Of a stretch of 64,000 bases of DNA, positions 31,382 to 42,357 are shown one piece after another (within the stretch, counting starts at the first letter, position 1; each line of letters begins with the position of its first letter). Made by a program: the position numbers and the translations under genes. This DNA comes from Paenibacillus sp. N3.4 (GTDB lineage Bacteria > Bacillota > Bacilli > Paenibacillales > NBRC-103111): positions 1 through 64,000 of the forward strand of contig NZ_VRTT01000036.1 of NCBI RefSeq assembly GCF_008017805.1, in the 5' to 3' direction. The notes under the pieces are model-generated. The model was given only the letters and a program-made list of their open reading frames with translations. It was not told where the DNA came from and ran no database searches.

Positions 31382-32259
31382 GATCCTACATGACCTCCCG
31401 CTTTTCCTGAGCTTCCAAACAACTTCATTTTCTTTTGCACCATAGCTTGAATCGCCTTCCCCGCAGGGATTAAATAATTCCGCGGATCGTACGCATGAGG
31501 ATTCTCGTTAAGGAAACTGCGGATGGCTTCCGTACACGCCATTTGATTATCTGTATTCACATTAATCTTGCAGCTTCCGAGCGAAATGGCCCTGCGGATT
31601 TCATCGTCCGGCAGACCGCTGCCGCCGTGAAGCACCAATGGTAATCCAGTTTGTCTCTGAATTTCACCCATTCGGTCGAATCCAAGCTTAGGCTGGCCGC
31701 GATATGGACCATGAACAGAGCCTAGCGCTGGCGCAAGACAGTCGATGCCAGTCTCACGCACGAATTGAACGCATTCCTCTACCACAGCGTACATGCCCTC
31801 GGCTTCGTCTACGACCAGATCGTCTTCCCGCCCTGTGATTCTTCCAAGCTCTGCTTCTACGGAAGCGCCCAGCACATGAGCCACCTCTGTGACGCGTTTG
31901 GTCACTTCAATGTTGTGCTCCAGAGGATGGTGAGAATCATCAATCATCACCGAGGTAAAACCGGCATGCAGCGCCTGAATGCAGACCTCATACGTTGAAC
32001 CGTGGTCCAAATGCAGCGCTACAGGCACGGTAATGCCATAATGCTCGATCAGCGACTTGACCATTCCTGCGATAGTGGGAAGTCCGCCCATATACGGAAT
32101 ATAAGCTTCGCTTACTCCCAGAATGACGGGCGACTGTTCCTCTTGCGCAGCACGAAGAATCGCTTGCGTAAATTCCAGATTGTTCAGATTAAACTGTCCG
32201 ACTGCATAGCCTTCATCCAATGCCTTAAGCATCATTTCTTTCATAGAAACTAGTGCCAT
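31378..32259 (-). CDS. iolJ: 6-phospho-5-dehydro-2-deoxy-D-gluconate aldolase
   Basis: Class II aldolase that splits DKGP to dihydroxyacetone phosphate and malonate semialdehyde. The protein of about 293 residues has the zinc motifs LHLDHGST and LVLHGGSGLP and the GQFNLNNLEF start region typical of FbaA/IolJ. I choose ATG 32259 (MALVSMKEM) because GGAGTT lies before it and homologues begin MALVS; the in-frame ATG 18 bp upstream overlaps that ribosome site. By sequence alone it could be a fructose- or tagatose-bisphosphate aldolase; its position between iolA and iolG decides the call. Confidence 0.87.
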   Translation of the reverse strand: MALVSMKEMMLKALDEGYAVGQFNLNNLEFTQAILRAAQEEQSPVILGVSEAYIPYMGGLPTIAGMVKSLIEHYGITVPVALHLDHGSTYEVCIQALHAGFTSVMIDDSHHPLEHNIEVTKRVTEVAHVLGASVEAELGRITGREDDLVVDEAEGMYAVVEECVQFVRETGIDCLAPALGSVHGPYRGQPKLGFDRMGEIQRQTGLPLVLHGGSGLPDDEIRRAISLGSCKINVNTDNQMACTEAIRSFLNENPHAYDPRNYLIPAGKAIQAMVQKKMKLFGSSGKAGGHVGS

Positions 32260-32297
32260 ATGGGTGAACTCCTTCATATTCCGGCTTTATATCCCGA

Positions 32298-33743
32298 CTA
32301 CCAGCGGGTTGTAACCATTTTCTTGCGCGTGTAGAATTCCACACCATCCGTGCCGTTCGCATGGAGGTCGCCGTAAAACGATTTTTTCCAACCGGAGAAT
32401 GGGAAAAAGGCCATTGGTGCAGGTACGCCAAGATTAACACCTAACATGCCCGCATCAATCGTTTCGCGGAATTGACGGACATTTCCGCCGCTTTTTGTGA
32501 ACAAGCAAGCGCCATTAGCCAACTCCGAACGATTGGCAAGATCGATAGCCTCTTCCAGGGTGTCCACTCTGACGATGGACAAGACAGGAGCAAAAATTTC
32601 GTCTTCCCAAATTTTCATGCCGCCTTGTACGTGATCAAAAATAGTGGGTCCCACAAAGTATCCCTCTCCGCTTGACGCAGCGTCTTTACGCCCATCACGA
32701 AGCAGGATTGCGCCTTCGTTTTCACCGATTTCAATATATTTCAATGTCCGTTCTTTATGTGAACCGCGAATGACAGGGCCGAGGAAGATTCCGTCTTCCG
32801 AGCCGTTTCCAATCGTGATTTGATTAGCAGCTTCCATCAGCCTGTTCACCAGCGTATCTCCGATCTCGCCTACAGCGACAACTACGGAGCACGCCATACA
32901 GCGCTCGCCTGCCGAACCGAACGAAGCATTGATGATCTCTTTAACCGTCAGATCCAAATCCGCATCCGGCATGACGATGGAGTGATTTTTCGCACCGGCC
33001 AACGCCTGCACACGCTTGCCGTGGGCAGATGCCGTTTTGTAGACGTACTCCGCTACAGGCTGAGAGCCTACGAAAGAAACGGCTTTAATTTCTTTATGCT
33101 CCAAAATGCCATTCACGACTTCATGAGCGCCGTGAACAATATTGAACACGCCATCAGGCAATCCGGCTTCTTTGAACAGTTCCGCAAGACGGTTAGCCAG
33201 CAGCGGGGTGCGTTCGGACGGCTTCATCACGAACGTGTTGCCGCAGGCAATAGCGAGCGGGAACATCCAACAAGGGACCATCATCGGGAAGTTGAATGGC
33301 GTAATGCCGCCGACAACGCCAACCGGATATCGGTACATACCGGATTCCAAGTTAGAGGCAATATCAGGCAGCTGCTTGCCCATCATGAGCGTTGGAGCAC
33401 CAGCCGCAAATTCCACGCACTCGATTCCGCGCAGCACTTCACCATAAGCTTCGCTGTAGCTTTTGCCGTTTTCCATCGTGACCAGCCTCGCCAACTCTTC
33501 CCAGTGGTCGACAAGCAATTGCTGGTATTTGAACAAAATTCTCGCTCTGCGCGGAACCGGCGTACGGCTCCATTGCACAAAAGCTTGCTTCGCGTTTTCA
33601 ACAGCGCGGTCTACATCTTCCTGAACGGACATGGGCACATAGGCCAATACTTCTTCCGTAGCTGGGTTAACTACAGGCTCGTTTTTTGTGGATACGGAAT
33701 CAACCCAAGCGCCACCGATCCAATTTTTCAATAGTTGTGTCAT
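32298..33743 (-). CDS. iolA: Methylmalonate-semialdehyde / malonate-semialdehyde dehydrogenase (CoA-acylating)
   Basis: Oxidises malonate semialdehyde to acetyl-CoA and CO2, the last step of inositol breakdown. The 481-residue aldehyde dehydrogenase has the NAD-binding [13 protein letters not shown] segment, the catalytic Cys in [28 protein letters not shown], and the C-terminal [20 protein letters not shown] typical of MmsA/IolA. It usually carries no conventional glutamate general base, which is normal for this CoA-acylating family. ATG follows GAGGGGAACACCACA. Lies between iolC and iolJ. Confidence 0.93.
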   Translation of the reverse strand: MTQLLKNWIGGAWVDSVSTKNEPVVNPATEEVLAYVPMSVQEDVDRAVENAKQAFVQWSRTPVPRRARILFKYQQLLVDHWEELARLVTMENGKSYSEAYGEVLRGIECVEFAAGAPTLMMGKQLPDIASNLESGMYRYPVGVVGGITPFNFPMMVPCWMFPLAIACGNTFVMKPSERTPLLANRLAELFKEAGLPDGVFNIVHGAHEVVNGILEHKEIKAVSFVGSQPVAEYVYKTASAHGKRVQALAGAKNHSIVMPDADLDLTVKEIINASFGSAGERCMACSVVVAVGEIGDTLVNRLMEAANQITIGNGSEDGIFLGPVIRGSHKERTLKYIEIGENEGAILLRDGRKDAASSGEGYFVGPTIFDHVQGGMKIWEDEIFAPVLSIVRVDTLEEAIDLANRSELANGACLFTKSGGNVRQFRETIDAGMLGVNLGVPAPMAFFPFSGWKKSFYGDLHANGTDGVEFYTRKKMVTTRW

Positions 33744-33802
33744 TGTGGTGTTCCCCTCTCAGTTATGTGATTATTAGCTGATCTAGTTGTCCGAAATTTT
33801 TT

Positions 33803-34813
33803 CTAAGAAGCGGTAATTTCACCGCGGTTGCAGCGTGCAATATAGTCATGGACCTGATCTGCCGAAGGCATTGCGTCTGAGCAGCTATGGCTGGAAATGA
33901 CGATACAAGCTGCCGCGCTTCCAAATTCCATTGAGGTTTCAAGCGTCCAGCCCTGCATCAAACCATACAGGAAGCCGGCAGCGTAAGAGTCCCCTGCTCC
34001 GAAAGTTTTGATCACCTTTGCGGGAAAACTTTTTGCGCGGAAGCTCTCGCCGTCTTGCGTGTAAGCGATCGAGCCTTCTTTGCCATGCTTGATGATCACG
34101 ATTTTTGCCGAATAATCAAACCATTTGGCCGCCGTGACACGATCGCTATGTTCGGGATTTTGTTCAAATCGCTCCATCATATCGAACTCTTCACGTGTTC
34201 CCAAAATAATGTCGCATTTTTCCGCAGCCAGATTGTAATAAATCGCTGTTTCTTCCGGCGAAGTCCATGTATAAGGACGGTAATCCAGGTCAAACACAAT
34301 GACAGCGCCTTGCTCTTTGGCATAGTGGAGAGCTTGAAACACCGCTTCCCTGGACGGACTTTTGGCTAGTGCTGTTCCCGAAATCAGGAACATCTTCGTT
34401 TGTGCAATCAACTCTTTCTGAACCTCTTGCGGCATCAGGTTGAGATCTGCAACATTGTCGCGGTACATCAAAATGCTGCAATCAGATGGCGTTTTAATTT
34501 CCGTAAAAGCAAGCCCTGTCACGGCCCCTGTGTAATCCGTGACCACATTGGACGTATCGATGTTATTGCGCTGCAAGTAATCAGCAATAAATCGGCCCAT
34601 TTGATCATTGGCAATTTTACCGATAAAAGAAGTTTTCATTCCCAGCCTCGACATCCCGATGGCGATGTTAGCCGGAGATCCCCCTACATACTTTGTAAAA
34701 GTGCTTGTTTCTTCCATGGGGCGATTAATTTCGTTCGCATTCAAATCAATGCAAAGTCGTCCGATTGCTGTAAAATCCACAGGCTTATCCGCGGGAAAGG
34801 ATACATATGTCAT
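33803..34813 (-). CDS. iolC: 5-dehydro-2-deoxygluconokinase
   Basis: Phosphorylates 5-dehydro-2-deoxy-D-gluconate to DKGP. The 336-residue PfkB-family kinase has GGSPANIAIGMSRLG near the N-terminus and the catalytic GAGDSYAAGFLYG motif at about 265-278. Its ATG overlaps the iolE stop by 4 bp (ATGA), so translation is coupled. PfkB kinases are hard to separate by motif, but gene order iolE-iolC-iolA makes the assignment firm. Confidence 0.92.
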   Translation of the reverse strand: MTYVSFPADKPVDFTAIGRLCIDLNANEINRPMEETSTFTKYVGGSPANIAIGMSRLGMKTSFIGKIANDQMGRFIADYLQRNNIDTSNVVTDYTGAVTGLAFTEIKTPSDCSILMYRDNVADLNLMPQEVQKELIAQTKMFLISGTALAKSPSREAVFQALHYAKEQGAVIVFDLDYRPYTWTSPEETAIYYNLAAEKCDIILGTREEFDMMERFEQNPEHSDRVTAAKWFDYSAKIVIIKHGKEGSIAYTQDGESFRAKSFPAKVIKTFGAGDSYAAGFLYGLMQGWTLETSMEFGSAAACIVISSHSCSDAMPSADQVHDYIARCNRGEITAS

Positions 34814-35733
34814 AGCTCATTTACCTTCTTTCCTTGATTAATAAGGAGTTCGATGTGCGCAAGCGCATTTTTCGCATATTCATAAGCCGGATGCTCCGCT
34901 GGATCTTGCTCGCCTTCCAGAATCGCCCACCCGTTATAACCTTGTTGTATCAGCTCGGAAAAAATAGGTTGGAAATCCAGACATCCGTCCCCCGGAACTG
35001 TAAACACACCTCTGCGAATGCAAGTAACAAAGTCCGCATGCTCAGTGCGCGTTTGCTCAAGGACATCTTGACGAATATCCTTCAAATGGATATATGCGAT
35101 CCGGTCATAATACTTACGCAAAACCGTTAGCGGATCTCCGCCTCCGTAATACGTATGACCGGTATCAAAGAGAAGATACACAAGATTGGGATCTGTCAGC
35201 TCCATGAGCTTGTCAATTTCTTCAGGGCTTTCCACAACCGTGCCGCCATGGTGATGGTAAGTCAGCTTTAAGCCATGCTCCTTGGCGATGGCTCCGGCAG
35301 CGTTCAGTCCTTCAGCCAGGCTTTGCCAGCCCGCTTCGTCCAGATGCAGCACTTCCTTCTCGTTAGGCGTGCGGCGCGGATCAAAATGCAGAGAACCTCC
35401 CACCTCGCACGTACTAATGACCTTGCTGCCCATTTCTTTTAAGAACTCCACATGCTTGCGGTATGCCTGTAGTTCGCTCTCCCTGTAGGACGGGTCTGAA
35501 AAAAGGACCGATTTCCACTGAGAGACCAATTGTATGCCTTTTTGGGCTAACTCTTTCTTCAACACCGCAGGGTCCGTCGGATATTTGCGTCCCATCTCCG
35601 TACCTGTCAGTCCCAAGGCTTCAATCTCATTTACGATTTGCTCAAAAGTCGTATCGTTACCATGTTCCTTCACATCTTCGCCAACCCAGTTTATCGGATG
35701 AATCCCTAATTTGAACGGCAACTGCTGTAGCAT
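34810..35733 (-). CDS. iolE: myo-Inosose-2 dehydratase
   Basis: Dehydrates 2-keto-myo-inositol to 3D-(3,5/4)-trihydroxycyclohexane-1,2-dione. The 307-residue xylose-isomerase-like TIM barrel has PINWVGEDV near the N-terminus, YHHHGGTVVESPEE, LLFDTGHTYYGGGDP and AILEGEQDP with the metal-binding Glu, Asp and His positions. ATG follows AGAGGAGGACTTGC. Second gene of the operon, 21 bp after iolD. Confidence 0.93.
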   Translation of the reverse strand: MLQQLPFKLGIHPINWVGEDVKEHGNDTTFEQIVNEIEALGLTGTEMGRKYPTDPAVLKKELAQKGIQLVSQWKSVLFSDPSYRESELQAYRKHVEFLKEMGSKVISTCEVGGSLHFDPRRTPNEKEVLHLDEAGWQSLAEGLNAAGAIAKEHGLKLTYHHHGGTVVESPEEIDKLMELTDPNLVYLLFDTGHTYYGGGDPLTVLRKYYDRIAYIHLKDIRQDVLEQTRTEHADFVTCIRRGVFTVPGDGCLDFQPIFSELIQQGYNGWAILEGEQDPAEHPAYEYAKNALAHIELLINQGKKVNEL

Positions 35734-35754
35734 GCAAGTCCTCCTCTTTTCTCG

Positions 35755-37620
35755 TTAAATGCTTCTTGCGCTCTGAACGCGAGCCTTCATCTTTTGGCTG
35801 GCTTCAACGACATTTTCGCTTACGGACACTTCCGGCACACCTACATGCCACCATGACTCGTAACCTCCTGTATTCGTGCCGGGAACAACGGATATTTCAA
35901 TCAACGTTGTAACCGTTTCTTGTTTAGCCAGAAGCAAGGCTTCCCTCAGCTCCTCTGCCGTACCCACTTTGTAGGCCTTCGCCCCTAAGCTGCGAGCATG
36001 TGCCGCAAAATCAATTGGCATATAGCCGCCCGTCAGTCCATTCGTTTCCTTGGAGCGGTAACGGAACTCATTGCCGAACCCGTCGCTGCCATGTCCTCTT
36101 TGCAGATTGTGAATGCATTGGAAGCCATGATTGTCGAACAACAGCACCGTAATCTTACGGCCTTCCTGCAAGCTCGTAACCAGCTCGGAGTGAAGCATCA
36201 AATAACTGCCGTCTCCCAACACCGCATAGGTGTCGCGTTCCGGCTCAGCAAGCGCTGCTCCAAAAGCGCCGGCAATCTCATAGCCCATGCAGGAGAAACC
36301 ATATTCCATATGGTACGTTTTGGGCTGTTCGGATCTCCAAAGTCGGTGCAGATCCCCGGGAAGGCTGCCCGCTGCGGCTACTATCACCGCTGAAGCTCCG
36401 ATGTTCTCGTTAATGACACCTAGCGCCCGAGTCTGAGAAAGCCCCTCCGAATGCTCCATAGCATACAAGCGATCAACCTCATCGTCCCACTGCTTTTTCA
36501 ATGAGCTGATCTCCTCAGCCGCATACCCGCTTGCATAACCCGCTGCTGTCAATGCAGCTAGCAGCTCCCGAAGCCCTTCCTTCGCATCTGCTGTGACCGA
36601 AACACCATTTAGCTTCGCTGAATCAAAGCTGCTGATATTCAGATTGACGAACTGCACATCGGGATGACCAAACGCCGACTTCGAGGATGTCGTGAAATCT
36701 GAATACCTTGTCCCGACGCCGATGATTAAATCCGCATCTTTAGCAATCAGGTTTGCTGCCAAAGTGCCGGTTACCCCAACAGCCCCAACTTGCAAGGGAT
36801 GATTCCAAGGCAATGAGCTTTTACCCGCCTGCGTCTCTGCTACAGGAATACCGAATGCTTCGGCAAATGCCGCAAGCTCCTTGGAGGCTACCGCATACAG
36901 CACGCCGCCGCCTGCGATAATGAGCGGCTTTTTCTTTTCCAAGATCAGCTTAGCGGCTCGCTTAACGGCATCCGCTGCCGGTGGACGGCGATCGATCGTA
37001 TGCACTCTTTTATCAAAAAAGGAAAGCGGATAATCGTAAGCCTCAGCCTGCACATCTTGCGGCAAAGCCAGTGTAACCGCTCCCATCTCGGCCGGGTCTG
37101 TGAGCACACGCATGGCTTGAAGCGCAGCCGTCATCAATTGCTCCGGTCTGACAATGCGGTCCCAATACTTACTTACCGCTTTAAAAGCATCCGTTGCCGA
37201 AATGGTATAATCACCGGGCACTTCTAATTGCTGCAACACAGGATCCGGCTGTCTGGAAGCAAAGTTGTCTCCCGGCAGCAAAAGCACCGGTATCCGATTG
37301 ACCGTCGCCGTTGCCGCCGCCGTCACCATGTTCAAAGCGCCCGGTCCAATCGAGGTCGTGCAGGCATAAATCTGCTTGCGGTTGTTTTGCTTGGCAAAAG
37401 CAGCTGCAGCGTGAACCATCCCTTGCTCGTTTTTACCCTGGATAAAATTCAAATCCCCAGCGCTTCGTTCCAAAGCTTCACCGATTCCAGTCACGTTGCC
37501 ATGTCCAAAAATCCCCATGACGCCCTGAACGAACTTTATTTCATGCCCATCTACCGAAATAAATTGTTGATCCAAAAACTTTAACAATGCCTGTGCCATC
37601 GTGAGACGAATCGTAGCCAT
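35755..37620 (-). CDS. iolD: 3D-(3,5/4)-trihydroxycyclohexane-1,2-dione hydrolase
   Basis: Thiamine-diphosphate enzyme that opens the ring to 5-deoxy-glucuronate. The protein of about 621 residues has the ThDP catalytic glutamate region ([11 protein letters not shown]), the central GVGTRYSD domain, and the ThDP/Mg2+ motif [20 protein letters not shown] prefer ATG 37620 ([12 protein letters not shown]), which matches homologues; a TTG six bases upstream is an alternative start closer to the GGGAGG site. First gene of the operon, so the operators and repeats upstream control the whole set. Confidence 0.93.
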   Translation of the reverse strand: MATIRLTMAQALLKFLDQQFISVDGHEIKFVQGVMGIFGHGNVTGIGEALERSAGDLNFIQGKNEQGMVHAAAAFAKQNNRKQIYACTTSIGPGALNMVTAAATATVNRIPVLLLPGDNFASRQPDPVLQQLEVPGDYTISATDAFKAVSKYWDRIVRPEQLMTAALQAMRVLTDPAEMGAVTLALPQDVQAEAYDYPLSFFDKRVHTIDRRPPAADAVKRAAKLILEKKKPLIIAGGGVLYAVASKELAAFAEAFGIPVAETQAGKSSLPWNHPLQVGAVGVTGTLAANLIAKDADLIIGVGTRYSDFTTSSKSAFGHPDVQFVNLNISSFDSAKLNGVSVTADAKEGLRELLAALTAAGYASGYAAEEISSLKKQWDDEVDRLYAMEHSEGLSQTRALGVINENIGASAVIVAAAGSLPGDLHRLWRSEQPKTYHMEYGFSCMGYEIAGAFGAALAEPERDTYAVLGDGSYLMLHSELVTSLQEGRKITVLLFDNHGFQCIHNLQRGHGSDGFGNEFRYRSKETNGLTGGYMPIDFAAHARSLGAKAYKVGTAEELREALLLAKQETVTTLIEISVVPGTNTGGYESWWHVGVPEVSVSENVVEASQKMKARVQSARSI

Positions 37621-37664
37621 ATTCAATGAAGCCTCCCTTTGCAGAATAAATTATGAAAGCAGAT

Positions 37665-37702
37665 GTGAACGTACTCCCAGATTGTGATCGTACTCCCAGA
37701 TA
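37665..37702. repeat. 19-bp tandem direct repeat in the iolD leader
   Basis: GTGAACGTACTCCCAGATT (37665-37683) is followed directly by GTGATCGTACTCCCAGATA (37684-37702), with two differences. It lies between the iolD ribosome site and the proximal operator. It could be an activator or second-regulator site, or a recent replication-slippage duplication. Confidence 0.8.
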
Positions 37703-37708
37703 ATTTTA

Positions 37709-37724
37709 GGTTAAGCGCTTTACC
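37709..37724. promoter_or_regulatory. Proximal LacI-type operator of the iol operon
   Basis: GGTTAAGCGCTTTACC is a near-palindrome centred on the CpG-containing AAGCGCTT, the usual half-site arrangement of LacI-family operators. Centre at about 37716. Confidence 0.65.
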
Positions 37725-37819
37725 TTAACTTAAAAAAATAATACTGCTAACTAATTATTTAAAATATGTAGATCTTTTCTGTCATGTTTTTGCTTTCAAA
37801 CCCATGAGGTTAAGAAATG

Positions 37820-37835
37820 GATTAAGCGCTTAATC
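37820..37835. promoter_or_regulatory. Distal LacI-type operator of the iol operon
   Basis: GATTAAGCGCTTAATC is a perfect 16-bp palindrome. Its centre lies 111 bp from the proximal operator, close to a whole number of helical turns, so repression by DNA looping or by flanking the promoter is possible. The LacI-family gene at the end of the operon is the likely binder. Confidence 0.7.
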
Positions 37836-37911
37836 TCATATTACAACATGATTGTCATTCCTTCAATACTGTTTGGGAAAAATTTTGGCACGCTCTATTG
37901 GCTCAATAGAT

Positions 37912-37957
37912 AAAAAACGGCTAAACACAAAGCTGCTCGCATGTTTTGCCGTTTTTT
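37912..37957. terminator. Bidirectional rho-independent terminator
   Basis: AAAAAACGGC and GCCGTTTTTT pair perfectly around a 26-nt loop, with A and T tracts on either side. No intact gene ends here in the window. It may be left from a lost gene or insulate the iol promoter from the right. Confidence 0.6.
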
Positions 37958-38496
37958 ATGTTGGAGCTATACGCCTAGGAAGATGAAAGGACTGAGGAGC
38001 CGTTATTGTCGTCTTGAGTACCCTATAGGAAAACTCAACGGACACCAGCGCCGTTATTCAAGCGAAAAGGAGCCGATGTCTATAATTTCAACGCCCATAA
38101 CGGAACGTGTGTCCACAAACATGCGATTTGCAAGGTTGAAAGAGCAAATAACGTCTGCTGAGTCCGTTTGCTTATCTAATCGTTCTATCAACGCAATCAA
38201 GACGGGCGGATCAGAATTCACATGGTGCCATTCGTACCTTGATTGATAAAAATCAAGCTGATTCTAACGATGAGCCTGTTTTTAACCAAATTCAGATGTT
38301 TCTAAAGCCCTAAGAATTCAAAAAATCGCTCAATCGGTTTTTATCCCGATTTGAAAGATTTTGAGTTTATTGCCCGAATAACAGCTGTATTGTTTGTTGA
38401 TCTTTGGATGAACTGAAGGCTGCGGCCAAGATTCTTTCGATGCTAGCGCCAGATCTCTTACACAGAATCAGAAGAACAGCTCATGTAATAGAAACA
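37958..38496. other. Gene-poor 540-bp stretch with a possible coding remnant
   Basis: No supported gene. There is a repeated GCCGTTATT motif (about 37999 and 38050) that looks like an intergenic repeat. At about 38223-38311 a short + frame reads AIRTLIDKNQADSNDEPVF and ends in a stop, possibly the 3' end of a decayed gene. Nothing else is recognisable. Confidence 0.3.
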
Positions 38497-39285
38497 CTAC
38501 GTTTTCCGCCTTGATTTCTTCTTCACTTCTCCATCATTGTTTTCCTTCACTTCTCCCAAATCCACATCGATGCCGAACACGTCGGAAATGTCCACGTCAG
38601 CCATTATGCGACGCCCTCTTCCTTGGGATTTTTCAAGCAAGGATTTTGATTTCTGAGTGATGGATAGCGTAATGAGATCTTCCATTTTGATGCTTCGCAA
38701 TTCAAAAAACAAAGTAGACTGCTCGTCAAATCGAGCACCAACACCATACAGTGTCGCAGCCACATGTTTGCACATTTTCGCTGAATCTGGACAGCTGCAT
38801 GATAAAGATATTTCTTTAGGGGCGGGAAACAAACCTTTTCCCTTTAGCGTAAAAAGTTCAGAAAGGGCTTTAGGCAATTTACCCGCTATAAGTTCCTGCA
38901 AGGAATCGATTTTCCCCACACATTCCTTGACCACTGCTTCCCAAGTTTCCTTAGAGAGAGGAGCTATCGTAATTTCCACCGTATATGGCTTTGTTGTGCT
39001 TCCTTGAACAAGGGCCGTTATTTTTCCCTGCGTAATTTGCAGATCAAGCACGGCTCCATGCCGAACATAGCTGCGGCCCCGATCTATTCGATTGGAATAA
39101 TCAGAGTAACTCTCCAAATTATCGCTCCATGACTTGCCCCACCACGTTCTCGTTATCGTTCTTCCTGCGATGAGTACAGGCGCTAAATTCGGATTTTTCT
39201 TTTTCAGCTTCTCAATCGCCTTCTCAGCCTTTTTCTTCCTCTCTGCAACAGGAACATACTCCGGAAATGAATTGTAAAATGCCAT
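38497..39285 (-). CDS. SWIM zinc-finger protein
   Basis: The 262-residue protein has a SWIM motif (LSCSCPDSAKMCKHVAA, CxCxnCxH) at about 160-178, an N-terminal conserved block with TWWGKSWSDNLE, and a basic Lys/Arg-rich tail. SWIM domains bind DNA or proteins, and in bacteria this type is commonly encoded next to SNF2-family helicases, as here (25 bp downstream of the helicase gene in the same orientation). ATG is preceded by GAGAGGAG. The precise role of the pair is unknown; chromatin-like remodelling or repair has been proposed for SNF2 proteins generally. Confidence 0.88.
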   Translation of the reverse strand: MAFYNSFPEYVPVAERKKKAEKAIEKLKKKNPNLAPVLIAGRTITRTWWGKSWSDNLESYSDYSNRIDRGRSYVRHGAVLDLQITQGKITALVQGSTTKPYTVEITIAPLSKETWEAVVKECVGKIDSLQELIAGKLPKALSELFTLKGKGLFPAPKEISLSCSCPDSAKMCKHVAATLYGVGARFDEQSTLFFELRSIKMEDLITLSITQKSKSLLEKSQGRGRRIMADVDISDVFGIDVDLGEVKENNDGEVKKKSRRKT

Positions 39286-39310
39286 GACGTTCTCTCCTCT
39301 CTCTCTAAAA

Positions 39311-42018
39311 TTATAGTGAAAGCTTCATTAAATCCATAATTTGCTGATTATCCATTTCCGTAATCCAGCTTTCCTGTATATCGGGGACAACTTCATTAGT
39401 AAGCTTGATTTTATCTTCAATCATTTTGTCAATCTTTTCTTCAACCGTACCCTTGGTTATAAATTTATGGACAATCACATTTTTCTTCTGGCCGATTCGG
39501 AATGCCCGATCCGTAGCCTGATTTTCAACTGCCGGATTCCACCATCTGTCAAAATGAATGACATGATTGGCAGAAGTCAAATTCAGTCCTACGCCGCCTG
39601 CTTTAATGGAAAGCACCATAAAAGGTACGTAGTCCTGCCCCTGGAATTGGGCAACGAGCTCTTTCCTCTTGCTTACCGCCGTTTCACCATGAAGGACAAG
39701 TCCCTTATGCTCAAAAATCTGTTCAAGAAAGGTGCGAAGCGACTCCGTTATTTCCTTGAATTGCGTAAAAATAATGACCCGCTCACGCTTCTCATAGATA
39801 GTCTCACAAATCTCCCTCAACCGCGCATACTTCCCGCTTTCTTCCTCCGCATAGACCTGCTGGCCAAGGTATTGATCGGGATGATTGCATATTTGTTTGA
39901 ATTTCATCAGCGATGCGAGGACAAGCCCCTTGCGATCTATCCCTTCGGCAGCTTCAATCTTCTGCTTCAGCTCTGTGACAAGCTTATTGTACAGCACTAC
40001 CTGTTTTTGGATAAGGTCGAGTAGGTCTTCATTTCAACCTTATCTGGGAGATCAGAAATAATCGTTTTGTCCGTCTTAAGCCTTCTTAAAATGAACGGGC
40101 TTACCACTTTTTTAAGTCTCGTATACCCATCGATAGAATCTCGCATGTTTTTGGCAAATTGCGTGAACTCCTTGGCCGTACCGAGCAAACCTTTGTTCAA
40201 AAAATCAAATAATGACCATAAATCGGATAAACGGTTTTCTATCGGTGTTCCCGTCATCGCGATTTTATAAGAAGCCTTTATCTGCTTTACTAGCTTCGTT
40301 TGCTTCGTGCCCGGATTTTTAATAGCCTGAGCCTCGTCCAAAATCAGCGTATCCCAGCTACGCTCTGTCAGCCATTCGTATTTCAACAGCATACCATATG
40401 TCGTAATAAACAACTCATGCTCTTCAAGGTTTCCGTCATTCTCATCTATGGCCTTATTTTCGGACGGGTGGTACACATAATATTTTAAAGAGGGAGCAAA
40501 TTTCTCGATTTCGCTCATCCAGTTTCCGATCAGTGATGCCGGTACAACAAGCAGCGTTTTCTCCTTTTTATGGACCCTTATAAAATTAAGGAGAGCAATA
40601 ACCTGCACGGTTTTACCCAAACCCATATCGTCAGCCAAACATGCTCCCAGACCAAGTGTCTTCATATAATGCAGCCAGCTTACTCCCCGCTCCTGATACG
40701 TTCGCAAGTTGGCATGAAAATCATGGCCCTCAGTGGTGATAGGCTCAATTTCTTCCGGATTCGCAAGTCGATTCATCACAGAATCAAGCCATTGTCCATT
40801 GGTTATTTCAAGCTCTACGGCTTCCTCGGATATGTCCAGCATCTTTGCCGCGTTCAATTGCAGCCGCATGGCCTCAACCACTGTCATCCCCGAATTGCCA
40901 ATCATCTTCTGCGCTTGCTCGTAAGCCTTTAACGCTTCCTGAAGCCGCTTGTGATTGACTTCTACCCACTTCCCTTTAATAAAAGCAAGTCCCTCTTCCT
41001 CGGATAGAAGATGCTTCAATTCCTCAACCGTAACAGCTTCTCCTGCTAGCCAGAGCTCTGCTTCAAACCCGATCAAAGCTTCCATAGATACATGCGATGG
41101 CTGTTTGCCGCCTACACTGACACTTACTTTCAATGCATCCGATTTATTTTTCCACCATTTTGGAATGCGGCACAAAATACCGGCTTCCTCGTACATCAAT
41201 ACTTCCGTTAGAAACGTATACGCCTCGTTCGCAGTCAGGCCGATTGGATGAAAGATATCACCCGAATCCAGAAGCTCAGATATAAACGCACTGTTCTCAG
41301 AAGCCTTGCTCACTGTTGAAAGCAATTCTAGCAGCTTACCGCTATTCTCTCCGTATTCGATTAGCGCGTTTTTCAATGGCAAATGTCTGAACTTTCCTTC
41401 TGTTGGAGCATCGGCAGCATAGGTGGATAGGAAAGAGAAGGGGTACTCGCCCTCTTTCTTATTTTCGACCAAATGAAAATAAACGCGTCCAGGTAGATGC
41501 ATAGTGGCATCGCTGGAGGCGTACAATTGAGCAATACTCCCGTCGTGGCTCTCCAATCTAATTGAAAATGCGCGATGGAGAGCATCCCATGCCTCTTCCA
41601 CCCAATACACATCCAAATATTGTGAGCCGATTAAGAAAGGGGCCTTTTGCAATAAATACTGTTTGTCCTCTGCTTCAAGTTCAACTACGCTATGCTGACG
41701 GAGCGATTCAATATCCGGTTGTTTAGATAGCTTCCTCACGAACATAGCTGCAATCGTAATCAGATAACAAAGTGAATCCGACAAAGCCTCGGATTTCTCC
41801 CTGAATCCAAGCCAAAAGAAAAAATCCTCAGAATGCTCGCTATAACGCTTATATATCTCATCCTGCACGGCCATTTCACTGCTGCTTGGGCTCTGCGGCA
41901 CAGCTTGCCAGTCAAGATGAAATAACCCATTTGGTTGAATAATTACAATAAGCTGTTTATTGGGTGAAGCTATATGATCTTCCTTATGAGTTAACAACCT
42001 AAATCCCATCCTATTCAA
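39311..42018 (-). CDS. SNF2-family helicase-like ATPase (one frameshift)
   Basis: Frames 42018-39997 and 39997-39311 form one protein of about 902 residues; one A is missing in a run of five at 40004-40008, and restoring it gives SKKQVVLYNKL, the normal link between the two ATPase lobes. Motifs: Walker A LADDMGLGKTVQV, box II LDEAQAIKN, TGTPIEN, then the C-terminal lobe with IIFTQFKEI, SIKAGGVGLNLTSA and HFDRWWNPAVENQATDRAFRIGQ. The N-terminal half (about 1-420) is a bacterial SNF2 helicase-associated region. The start is uncertain: TTG 42018 or ATG 42009, with an A8 run just upstream that might hide another indel. Operonic with the SWIM protein. Confidence 0.88.
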
Positions 42019-42106
42019 AAAAAATATAAGCTGTGATTCTCCAGCTCTATCTTGCTCCTTTCATTATGAACGTTTATTTACATTTTTTCAAAAGTAATTG
42101 TACTGC

Positions 42107-42340
42107 TCAGTGGTATGAAAAATGACCCAATATCCAGCAGTCAGGACGCGGAAGCTCGTCGTCTTTATGAGATGAGGCAAAAGGCATGGATATAAACTCG
42201 GTTTCAGGACTTACATTTCGAAAGTGATACGAAGTATTTGATTTGGAAGTATCGCAAACCGCCCTACTTATCAGTTCATCTCCTTCTTGTTGATGTATGG
42301 ATAGTGTTCGTATGATTTCCAGCCGTGTCTCATCAGCCAA
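42107..42340 (-). pseudogene. ArsR-like helix-turn-helix remnant
   Basis: The first 45 residues (ADETRLEIIRTLSIHQQEGDEL, then SKSNTSYHFR) fit an ArsR-type winged helix with LADPTRLEIL-like start and a recognition helix. After YHFR the sequence no longer follows the family and no full domain can be assembled. The 5' end runs into the stop of the SGNH hydrolase gene without a proper start. Likely a decayed or frameshifted regulator gene. Confidence 0.45.
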
Positions 42341-42357
42341 TGCTTTGTCCCTTCTGA

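Noticed and set aside
32820-33734. Long + strand frame of 304 codons opposite iolA
   Set aside because: Antisense shadow of a well-supported dehydrogenase gene; no recognisable domain.
37941-38246. Rightward frame of 101 codons behind the iol promoter
   Set aside because: Starts inside the terminator stem, rich in Arg/Ser/Cys without domain character.
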